DNA of 64,000 nt from Ligula intestinalis (Eukaryota; Platyhelminthes; Cestoda; Diphyllobothriidea; Diphyllobothriidae). The position numbers and the translations under genes were made by a program. The stretch's first letter is position 1. Each line of letters starts with the position of its first letter. The notes beneath the pieces were generated by a model, which did no database searches, was not told where the DNA came from, and was given only the letters and a program-made list of their open reading frames with translations. This document shows, piece by piece, positions 54,236 to 62,569 of the stretch. The stretch is from assembly GCA_036362985.1 (NCBI GenBank), contig JAYGXS010000010.1, positions 6,287,293 to 6,351,292 on the forward strand, in the 5' to 3' direction.

Positions 54236-54865
54236 CAATTTATTAGGCAAGACAGGTTTTTCGGCAATTCTTCGTCAGGCCTTTAACTTTGCAAAACAAT
54301 GAACATTTGAACGCGTACAAAAATCAATAACTGTCTAAGGTGGGCGCCTATTGGTCACTGCGGAATTTGTCAGTCTGCGCAAGTGGTCGGCGTGTTGGGT
54401 GAGCGACTGCCACTCGTGGCTGGGGTCGATGAGCTATCGTCACCTGGCGTCGGCCGAGGAAGAGATAGGGCTTGTGCCAAAGTTTTCTGTCAGCAGAGTA
54501 CTGGATTCATTAGGCGTGTAGTCACTGCTTCCGCTGTTGCCAGCACCCGTTGACGAACGCCTTTGGAGAAGTTGGTTAGCGTCCGGTAAACAACTTGAAA
54601 GGCTTCAGTAGTCGAATTAGTTTCAACTTTATTTAACCAGGCCAATACGTGTTTACGTATTCTCTTCTCCAGGCGCCTCGTTGTTCCGCCAATGTATCCT
54701 GCTCTACAGGAGCAAGTGAAGAAGTAGATGCACATGGACGTGGCCAATAGGCGCCCACCTAGGAAAATTATTTTTTTGTACACGTTCAAATGTTCATTGT
54801 TTTGCAACGTTGAGGGTCTGATAAAGAATTGTCGAAAAACATGTTTTGCCTAATAAACTGAGAAT
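54236..54865 (-). pseudogene. PLE-F2 GIY-YIG fragment between inverted repeats
   Basis: Minus strand, 54490-54807: YFFTCSCRAGYIGGTTRRLE (GIY-YIG), then IRKHVLAWLNK, AFQVVYRTLTNFSKGVRQRV and LATAEAVTTRLMNPVL, closest to PLE-F at 21.5 kb. The flanks 54236-54332 and 54776-54865 are inverted repeats (TTAGGCAAGACAGG, AACAATGAACATTTGAACG). Each carries a minimal hammerhead-like core: 54253-54278 minus and 54818-54842 plus. Confidence 0.75.
54818..54852 (+). ncRNA. Minimal hammerhead-like motif, PLE-F2 type
   Basis: CTGATAA (the partner on the other arm has CTGACGA), extra A, stem II of two pairs (GA...TC), then GAAAAACATGTTTT. The stem III word AAACATGTTT is a ten-base palindrome. The partner at 54253-54278 has AAACCTGTCT. 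Confidence 0.5.
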
Positions 54866-55259
54866 ATTTACCGAAAATAACCAAAAATATCTTCTCTCCC
54901 CGCACAACCCCATAGAATTCAAACAATACACAGGTGCGTTTATAGCTTGGAACGTTGTGCTAAGAACAATAAAAATCACCCCTCTCGCTTGGGGCTTGTG
55001 TTTCATATTTCTGCGCTAGCGTTAACGTGTTTTCGCGCTTGGGGCTGTTAACGGTTTATGATGACTCATCTCAGGCCGGAATTGCTGCTCCGCTAGCGAG
55101 TGAATTATACTAAAGACTGGATGATTGACAAAATTGACAGCCTGGCAACATCGTATAAAATGCGCGCGGAAATCCTCAAAATATGAAAAGTAGCACGTGA
55201 AATACACGCAGAGTAGTAAATGCGCTTTTGTATAAAATTAAAGGAGGCGGTAAATATTA
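54866..55259. other. No gene seen
   Basis: AT-rich. A phrase shared within the region (CTTGGGGCTTGTG and CTTGGGGCTGTTAACG) hints at a local repeat. Nothing else supported. Confidence 0.3.
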
Positions 55260-55293
55260 GCGTAAATTGCAAGAACAGCAGGCTTTATTGGAT

Positions 55294-55319
55294 CCATAAA
55301 TTTCAGAAGCGCTCATCAG
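55294..55319 (-). ncRNA. Hammerhead-like core, PLE-C type (G at cleavage position)
   Basis: Minus strand: CTGATGAGCG, CTTCT, GAAATTTATGG. Stem II would be one or two pairs. The base after the AT..AT word is G, which standard hammerheads do not cleave. Confidence 0.3.
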
Positions 55320-56477
55320 CTGTTACCTCTCATTGCATAACATGTTCAATAGCTCACTAAACCGACAAATTGACGGAGTCGTTATCGGAAGAACACTTGG
55401 GTCAAGCTTTGCTGACATATTTATGGGCCATTAACAAGAAAAAGTATCTTCCAAATTGCACAAAATAATAGTCTACAGGCGATATTTTGATGATATTTTC
55501 GCGATTGTCGATAGCATAAAAGACGCTGTTTGACAGGAGCAATGTGCATCCGAAGATTGAATTTACTGTAGAACATGAACAAGAGAACCAGGATGATGGT
55601 TGCATTACAAGAACGGTCTTCCTTAAGAATACCTGGAAAGATCAGTACTTGCATTATATAAGTTTCGTTCCCATTCAATGGAAACGCAACTTGGTTTATT
55701 CTCTTTCAGAGGACCAGAGGAATCTGTTCTATGGACACATTAAATGCTTATTAGAAAGTGTCAGACACAACTTACTGAAGCGTGGATACCCAGCTCAGTT
55801 TATTGACAAGTATAGTCAACCTTTACCACACCAAAGACGGAACAGTTAGCTCTAAAAAGCTTCTTTTCTTTTCTTTGCACATTAAGGGCGATAACATATT
55901 AAATACCATCAAGAAACGCCTGCTAAACGCCATTAATAGAAAGTACTCTGCTACCAAGTTCATATTTTGCTCTCCAAATCAGGCCTTACCAATCCCTGGT
56001 GCGAAAGATGCCTTGCAATTACACGCCACTTCCAACTGTGTCTATGAATGTACATGCACTTGCGGATGCAAATACGTAGGGCGAACACAAATACAACTGG
56101 CAGCCAGAGCTTAGGGGCACTTGCCTAGTTGGCTTTTCAAACAGGAACATAGAATCCCTCGTTCCTCCATTGCAGAACATTTGCTAGATACGGGCCATTA
56201 AGTGGACCCTAAAACTTCCTTCCCAGTACTTGTTCGAGCACGAACAACTCGCGCCCTACGCTACTGACTCAGAGATTTACACAGTCCCCTTCTCAGTTTC
56301 TTTTCTGCATTACACGTTCTTCCTTATTTTTGCTGCCCGATGTGTTTAACTTTCTTACGTTATTGGTTAACCATCTTGGCCATTTTTATGACCCCGCTGT
56401 TCGCATCGATTTTTCTGTATGAATTCAATTTTGTGTTCTCTCTTACGTCTTTCATGTTATTCAATGGGAGGTAGCAG

Positions 56478-56503
56478 CTGATGAGCGATCCTGAAATATA
56501 TGG
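56478..56503 (+). ncRNA. Hammerhead-like core, PLE-C type (G at cleavage position)
   Basis: CTGATGAGCG, ATCCT, GAAATATATGG. The ATATAT word is self-complementary; the next base is G. Same layout as 55294-55319 and 26515-26533. Confidence 0.3.
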
Positions 56504-56779
56504 ATCCAATAAATCCTGCTGTTCTTGCAATTTACAAATTTGCAACTGGGAAACTCTGCTTTAAATATTATCACGTCTTAGACATAACGCCAGCCCTAAC
56601 ACACACATAAGCCGTGGCACCTATCTTGAAGCTGAGCCTATCCTTAACTCTAACGCTAAACGTAACCACAGATTTCCTTGATTCTAAGCTTCCTGGAATT
56701 TAACGCAAAAACATTCGTATTGCGGATAATTCCCGTTTACATACCTCATTTGTTATTACACATAAATAATACACGCCAA

Positions 56780-57450
56780 CTGTCTTAAGTCTATGGTTAT
56801 GTGCAACAGCTTAACCACGAATTTGCCTTTGATAAAGCAAGCGAGGGTGATCGGCAGGGCCAATGAAAAAATGGCGAGGCAACTGCTAGAAAATTGGTCC
56901 TCCAGTGGCACAATCAACAGAGCTATCGACTTGAACCTTGCATACCAGGTGCTTTGCACAAGGTTCGGATCAAGTCGACCAGAGCAAGTAGGGCGAACGA
57001 GTACACAGGACCGAGAGCCAACGCCCATGGAAAATAGGGGTGGAGCTCGGAAGTCACGCGACCAACAGCAAACACTGTCTCATCGTTACAACCGCGAGGC
57101 AAAGAACAATCCAAGTGAACAGCAACGAATGATCAGTCCGCCGAGTGCCGTATGGGAGGCCAGCAAGCATATTGACTCGCCTACAACTACGCTGACCGCA
57201 GAGGGGACGGATGTCAAGCAAGCCCACCAGCAGCCAACCTTCGGCAGACCAAATGGGGTCGGCAAAGTATGGGCAGATCAAAGTTCACATGTCCAAAACC
57301 GATATAATTTGAGGCAGACGGCAAGGCTGGCTAAATCAAGACCACCAGACACAGTTACCACAACACTCTGACGATGGAAGCGAGAAGGTTTTTGAAACGT
57401 CAGTTGAAATATAATTTCGACCATGAACCTACCTATTCTTCTTCCTTACC
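56780..57450 (+). pseudogene. PLE-E C-terminal fragment with hammerhead
   Basis: One open frame of 192 codons: ARVIGRANEKMARQLLENW, SGTINRAIDLNLAYQVL, then a hydrophilic tail rich in Gln, Arg and Pro (about 110 residues). The frame matches the GIY-YIG C-terminal subdomain seen in the copy at 61430. The stop codon TGA (57369-57371) lies within the hammerhead core CTGACGA. The endonuclease core and RT are missing. Confidence 0.75.
57368..57401 (+). ncRNA. Hammerhead ribozyme, PLE-E type
   Basis: CTGACGA, extra T, stem II GGAA with TTTT (two wobbles), GAAACGTC. Stem I ACT/AGT. Stem III word ACGT. Core intact. Confidence 0.75.
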
Positions 57451-57900
57451 TTTGGGAGACGATGAACGCGATGACATATCTGGACCCCGAATCTTTCAGC
57501 ATATCTACCAGCTTACTTATTCTGATCAATGCGAAATGCCTAAGGGCAGCTTTGAGTAAAGTCTGAGGCAAAATAAAGGTCATACTTTCAATTCAGTTAA
57601 TGAAAACCGAATCATAGCTGGTTGGAGGAAAAGGTGGAATACCTTCCCTCTGGCTTGGGCCATTTCTCTCTTCAAATATACCAGCGATCGATGCCAGCTC
57701 TGTGACCTACTTTTGATGATGTTAAGCACAGTACAGTCTGAAGTACTGTTTGTGTCAATATATATTATTCTCGACAAAGCCATGGGAGACTGACTGTACT
57801 TCTAGCTGCTACTGGCTGCGGTCAGGGTCCTAGGCGAAGGCGGAGCAGGACAAGCGAGTTCTGGTAGCGGTTAGTGAATGTTTGTTAACGAGTGTCAGTG
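57451..57900. other. No gene seen
   Basis: No domain or repeat recognised after the PLE-E end. Confidence 0.3.
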
Positions 57901-57904
57901 TCAA

Positions 57905-58080
57905 GTACCGTCAAAACGAACTCATGGGTCAATGTTTAGTGCGTCAAACTCCGCTCACAAGGTCGTGAGTTCAAGCCTCGGATTATACACCACTTGAGCT
58001 TAGGTATGACGGTCTGACGACGGCTTATGAGTCTTAAATGGTCATTTCAGTCTCCCCGTGTCTTTGCCAGCAATACTATC
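57905..58080 (+). mobile_element. tRNA-derived SINE
   Basis: Head: AACTCATGGGTCAATGTTTA and GGTCGTGAGTTCAAGCCTC (box B position). Body: ACACCACTTGAGCTTAGG. End: hammerhead-like motif at 58007-58054, CAGTCTCCCCGTGTCTTTGC. A PLE-A copy follows about 45 bp later. Confidence 0.7.
58007..58054 (+). ncRNA. Hammerhead-like motif in SINE
   Basis: Stem I GACGGT with TCAGTC (partial), CTGACGA at 58014-58020, stem II GGCT/AGTC around TATG, then TAAATGGTCATTTC. G12 is lost; the stem III word ATGGTCAT is one change from ATGGCCAT. Confidence 0.45.
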
Positions 58081-58167
58081 TCCCTATACTACTCACTGCT
58101 ACATCTGCTGTCAGGGTGCGGAACTGAGAAGAAGACTCGATCGCTGGGACAATATGATTATTCGCCT

Positions 58168-58201
58168 GACGTTTCGATATCCGTCGCGGATTCGTCATCA
58201 G
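58168..58201 (-). ncRNA. Hammerhead ribozyme, PLE-A type, core intact
   Basis: Minus strand: CTGATGA, extra C, GAATCC/GGATaTC, GAAACGTC. Identical to 8738-8771 through the core. Confidence 0.8.
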
Positions 58202-58866
58202 AGACATGAGTAGCAGAAGACAGGTTCTGAACCAGATCCTGTAGACGACCCCAGATGAAACCGAAATACCCACTGCCCCGGCAAGCAACATCTGGGGTCG
58301 TCTACAGGATCCGGTGCAGTTGCGGTCAAAGCAAATATGTCGGAGAAACTGGCAGACTTCTCAGGACGCGAATTGCCGAACACGCGGCTGCAGTGCGGCG
58401 AAATGATGCCAATTCTCAAGTTGCGGCTCATTCGACGAGATCCGGCCACACCTTCAAATTTGATGAGGCCGAAATTCTCGCAAGACGTGACAATCGGGTG
58501 AGCCGAGAACTACGTGAGTCATGGTTCACGGGCTCCCAATCCATCAACAAGTGCAACGATTTGCTCAATCCATATTCGATCCTGAGATTCAATTTGGACA
58601 AAGCAAGCCGTCAATTGAGGAACGGACAGGCCACCGCCTCATCGCACACCAACACCGGGGAGCCAGACGGCCAAGCAATCATCATGCCCGAGCTCACCGT
58701 CCGTGACGAAATTTGAACAGGTCAGAGCCCGCGTGCCGTCAAACAAGCATTCCACGCACAAGAGGGCAATTAACGTTAATTGTCGCTGCATGGTTGCAGT
58801 AATGACTGTGTTCCTATAAATACTGCAAACGTCTGCGCATGCTCAACCTTTCTGCTACTCATGTCT

Positions 58867-58900
58867 CTGATGACGAATCCGCGACGGATATCGAAACGTC
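58867..58900 (+). ncRNA. Hammerhead ribozyme, PLE-A type, core intact
   Basis: CTGATGA, extra C, GAATCC/GGATaTC, GAAACGTC, then AGGCGAATAAAC. Stem I TGTCT/AGGCG. Matches the family consensus. Confidence 0.8.
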
Positions 58901-58925
58901 AGGCGAATAAACTGATTGTTATTTC

Positions 58926-59689
58926 CGGCTGAACAAATTTGAAATTCTCCACATCTCTTCTCCTATGAGACTCTTGTCCGACTCACAAAATGATTGTTTA
59001 CACTTCCGAAGGCTGTCCTCCTTCCCCCCGGAGCGCTGGCCGCCCATGACTCACTCTAATGCACATGACTGAATACTGCCCTCCCCCGGTCTTGCCCCCT
59101 TCTTTCGATTTGCACAGTTCAATTTCGCATGGCGACCACCCTGGAGGCGGTGGCGGCCCAGCTGTCCGTTCTCCCCTCCCCCTTTTTTGACCCAGCGCCC
59201 GCGGCTACTCCGAGAACCACTCATCGAGCTACCCCACCACCACTGACTTCAAACGCTTGCAACCCGTCCCCTTGCCAGTACAGTATTGTCTCTGTTCAAG
59301 TCCGCCCCCCCCCCTTTGACGTTGGTGTTTTCAGACCAATGGGAGCCCACAGGAACTGCCTCCTGGAATCCTATAAAACCAGATCCATGCCCCTTTGACC
59401 GACTCCCTTTGCTCTTGACTTGGAATATCCATTGTTAAGGTTTGTGTATTTATTGTGTACTATTTCTCTTAATAGTACCGTACCACCTTGATAGTTGTTA
59501 TCACTGGTTTCGCGTACGCGTGACTACGGGATACAGTCGAAGAAAGCAAAGGACGAAACACTTATTGTCCCAGCGATCGAGCCTTCTTCTTCTCAATTGT
59601 TTCCTGGGACACGGATGTTCGCTTGTATTGGCAATAAGTGAGTTCCGTTTGAGGTCGGTGAACGGTTAATTAATGAGTTTACACGCGTG
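58926..59689 (+). other. Mostly unassigned; possible gag N-terminus
   Basis: An open frame at 59129-59400 begins MATTLEAVAAQLSVL and is Pro, Ala and Thr-rich. It may be the start of a retrotransposon gag, but there is no diagnostic motif. At 59572-59640 the PLE-A-like terminal text CCCAGCGATCGAGCCTTCTT is followed by CCTGGGACACGGATGTTCGC, the inverse of 8650-8690. Confidence 0.3.
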
Positions 59690-59985
59690 TCATGTGCCTA
59701 TCGACTACAGAATGCTCCTCAAATCAAAATTCAGTAAGCCTGGCATTCACGTGCGGGCTCAATTAACAGGCATGTCGAGCTTCCTGAGGCCTACAACGCG
59801 TTGCGCGAGCAGCTCGAGGGCAGAGGTCAATCTCCGCAGAACCGACTTGATTACACTGTGAGCTGTACGTTTTTTCATACCTTGACAATGAGCTCGCGGG
59901 GGGGGGGGTTCGAAACGTCGAACAAAAACACTTCTGGTCCCAGACAGCGTCTTAACTTCTTCTATCTAGTAAGAGTACCGTAACA
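59690..59985 (+). mobile_element. PLE-D 3' end with hammerhead-like motif
   Basis: The frame gives SINRHVELPEAYNALREQLE (about 59758-59820), the C-terminal PLE tail, then the 3' end with TTGACAATG at 59882 and GAAACGTC at 59912. The endonuclease core is missing. Confidence 0.65.
59882..59919 (+). ncRNA. Hammerhead-like motif, PLE-D type (U3-A8 core)
   Basis: TTGACAA, extra T, stem II start GAGCTCGC, a run of G, then GTTC and GAAACGTC. The poly-G expansion enlarges the loop side of stem II. Confidence 0.5.
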
Positions 59986-60470
59986 ATAGGAAATGGCAAA
60001 AGGCTCTGCAGAAACGAGCTGCATACAGTAAACAAGCCAGTTGACGTTTGTGTGTGGTATGGGTCTGCGCGCGCGTACTACGGGATCTGGGGGCGCCCGC
60101 CATCCAATCAGCAGAAGGTGCATAGCTAGCGGGACAAAGAACATGACATCAAGACGACCTTGAGGCTTCCGGTGACCGCCACGCCTGCATGGTTCGCGGG
60201 CAAATGCATAATGAGTCACGCGAGGCTCTTCAGGGAATTGGCCGTGGGCGCGCGAGTGGCAGCGCACAGCTGGGCAGTGAAGGAGACATTTCAACGCAAG
60301 GAGTGATCTCCAGACCGCCACACGCTTACGCACAAAACGAACATTCCATCCTATGCCAATCGCGAGCTAATAGGGCCTCTTTAATTACCCCTAAAGAATC
60401 CCCTAAGGTTTAAGTAACACGCGCGCGTTTCTCGGTCAACCAATGCAAACACAGACGAGAGAATAAAACA
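59986..60470. other. No gene recognised
   Basis: GC-rich, possibly an LTR-like or other dispersed repeat (CCATCCAATCAGCAGAAGG with a CCAAT word), but no second copy was established. Confidence 0.25.
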
Positions 60471-60479
60471 ACATCGAAC

Positions 60480-61310
60480 TGGCCCAAACGTTTGGCAAGC
60501 TCTTCCGTACGTGAAGAATGTATCGGAAGCGGTCAGCCGTTTTTTCACCCCACTTGGAGTTTGAGTTGTGCACAGGCCAGCAGCAACCATCAGGCGCCTG
60601 GTCATGAGACCGAAACACCCACTACTACGGCAGGAAACGGATGGAGTCGTTTACCGGATCTGGTGTCGTTTTGGACAACACAAATACTTCGGAGAAACCG
60701 GGAGATTACTCCGGACGCGAATGGCCGAGCATGCAGTGGTGGTGAGTAAAAAAGGCGCCAACTCCAGCTGGTAGCTCACTTGACAGCACCCGGCCATATT
60801 TTGAAGTTTAAAGAGGACCAAGTCCGCACTAGAGGTGACAACCATGTGAGCCGCGAGCTGCTCGAGTCGTGGTTCGCAGGCCCCCAGTTCATCAACAAGC
60901 GCAACCATTTGGCGTTCCCATACTGCGTACGGAGACATTGCCTGAGCAAAATAATCAGTTTTATGGGAAATTCCGGGCCCAGCAACAACTCTGACGACAG
61001 CGAGCACAATTGTCAGGCCATTACCAGGCCCGCATCTAATACGGACAAGGAAATCGCTGCCGAACAAGAAGTGCCAAACCATCACCGCACCAACTAGGAC
61101 TACAAGCGGTGACTACGGGAGATGGACGGATAATTATAGTACGCACGCGGATGACGGCTACGAACTATGAATACCGTGCAATTTGTGCAGGTTAAACCCC
61201 TAGCTGCGCATGGCTCAAACTATCCTATAATTACCTATGATTAATGATTCCCGACGGGATCCGAAACGTCAGGAGCATAAAACACTTGTTCAAGTGGTCA
61301 CATCTTCTTC
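60480..61310 (+). pseudogene. PLE-A-related GIY-YIG fragment (subfamily A2)
   Basis: Linker text AATIRRLVMRPKHPLLRQ, then DGVVYRIWCRFGQHKYFGET (GIY-YIG with Tyr-Phe-Gly) and GRLLRTRMAEHAVVVSKKGA. A frameshift at about 60770 leads to LTAPGHILKFKEDQVRTRGD and SRELLESWFAGPQFINKRNH. The 3' end has a degraded hammerhead at 61241-61270 (TTAATGA, TCCC/GGGATC arms, GAAACGTC). Confidence 0.75.
61241..61270 (+). ncRNA. Degraded hammerhead, PLE-A2 type
   Basis: TTAATGA in the core position, stem II ATTCCC/GGGATC, GAAACGTC then AGGAGC. Stem III word ACGT kept. Confidence 0.5.
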
Positions 61311-61429
61311 TTCTGAACTACTTCTAGGAACTCGCATATTCACTCCTATAGGTAACTTGCGTGAAAAATGCATCAGATGCAGCTGCTAGAGTCCTCAGAG
61401 CATTCGGGATCGTTGTGGATCATAGGCCG

Positions 61430-62245
61430 CAGTCAACCATCGGATAGCAAATCATGCAGCTGAAAGACCGCTACCGTTGACAAAACAATTATGTGTGGTC
61501 TACAGCAAAAATATGCCAAAACTGCTATGCAAGGTATGTTAGTGAAATGGGCAGACGCCTGGGCACAAGACTGTACGAGCATCAACAGACAATCAACTGC
61601 AAGGATAAGCTGTCTATTGTCTATGATCACGGACAGCAGAAGAGCCACGTCTTCGCCTTTGACAAAGGAAGGGTCCTTGCCCGAGCCAATGACAGAATGG
61701 CTAGATTGCTCCTGGAAAGTTAGTCTTCGACTTACACACTTAACAGGACCATAGACCTCCATCCCGCCTACCGAGCGTTACGCACAAGGCTCAAGTCAGT
61801 TCGAACAAGGCCAACAGAAAAGTAAAATAAACTTGAGTGTGGAATAGAACCAGCTTTGGAGGTAAACAGGGGAGAAGCCAGCCAGGGACCACATCACCGC
61901 CGCGCCCATGAGGTTGAGATCAACTAAGGCGGGCAGGAACACTCATCAGTTGATGACGAGCACGTAAGCCAGCACGCTGACTAGCAACAGCCGATAAGTG
62001 AGCAGAAATCACACGAGCTCACAAGCGATCAATATAACGGTCAATCAATATCGATCAGGCAGGTCAAAGTTCGTGCATCAAGCGTGGATATAAAAACAGG
62101 TACGCAGCAAGGCCGCAACAGTCCTGGCAAACAGGAACAACCACCCAGTTAATCTGACGATGGAACGGAGAGAGTGTCCGATACGTCAGTCTCAAAATAA
62201 ATGGTCCATGTCCTCACACGTTCTTCTTCCTCTTCTTTGGGGAAT
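61430..62245 (+). pseudogene. PLE-E2 GIY-YIG fragment
   Basis: Frame: AKICQNCYARYVSEMGRRLG (YIG block as Tyr-Val-Ser, so the Gly is lost), TRLYEHQQTINCKDKLSIVY, then FAFDKGRVLARANDRMARLL, LES, stop, and in another frame LNRTIDLHPAYRALRTRLKS. It resembles PLE-E at 56.8 kb. It ends with a hammerhead at 62154-62187 and a TTCTTCTTCC tail. Confidence 0.7.
62154..62187 (+). ncRNA. Hammerhead motif, PLE-E type, A14 changed
   Basis: CTGACGA, extra T, stem II GGA/TCC, GATACGTC. Stem III word ACGT. The G12-A13-A14 box reads GAT, so cleavage is doubtful. Confidence 0.65.
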
Positions 62246-62569
62246 GGTGAAAACGATTGTAAAATTCTATAGTTAACGAACTATACCAAAAGATTAGGTG
62301 TTTGCTGTAATTGGCAGCCTATGCATCGTGTAAAATCTGGATGGAAACCCTCGGGCCCTGAAAAGGAGCACCCGAAATAGGGTAGTTTCAGGTGGTGAGC
62401 AGCACGAACCTACGAGCTTTTCACGTTTCGGTTGTCGAGCTTCCGCTCAGTTGACGAGCTATCAGTACATACATGTTTAGGCCTGTGTCTGCCGTTAATT
62501 CATGCTCATCGAGCCGCGGGTCTCCGGTCGCCTGCAGCAAATCAGTGAAGTGGTGCAGTTTGATTGATA
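62246..62569. other. No gene seen
   Basis: No supported domain. Part near 62490-62575 matches (inverted) a stretch at about 37232-37300. Confidence 0.3.

Larger units (their letters stand above)
55260..56560 (+). pseudogene. PLE-C reverse transcriptase end and GIY-YIG
   Basis: RT part: GVVIGRTLGSSFADIFMGH, then VYRRYFDDIFAIVDSIKD (about 55380-55535; the catalytic Asp pair is present). Next HPKIEFTVEHEQENQ, SVRHNLLKRGYPAQFIDKY, then IKKRLLNAINRKYSATKFIF. GIY-YIG: VYECTCTCGCKYVGRTQIQL (about 56040-56100), HLPSWLFKQEHRIPRSSIAE. Several frame changes and stops. The terminal segments at 55260-55325 (inverted) and 56470-56545 (direct) match each other (GGATCCAATAAA, CTGCTGTTCTTGCAATTTAC). Confidence 0.8.
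58120..58925 (+). pseudogene. PLE-A endonuclease unit with inverted left end, best GIY-YIG
   Basis: An inverted terminal segment with an intact hammerhead (58168-58201, minus), then an abrupt switch at about 58256. There the minus-strand text CAGATCCTGTAGACGACC mirrors the plus-strand text GGTCGTCTACAGGATCCG. The plus ORF (58255-58716) reads KPKYPLPRQATSGVVYRIRC, then CSCGQSKYVGETGRLLRTRI, AEHAAAVRRNDANSQVAAHS, SGHTFKFDEAEILARRDNRV and SRELRESWFTGSQSINKCND. This is an intact GIY-YIG domain, but with no RT. It ends at the hammerhead 58867-58900. Confidence 0.85.
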
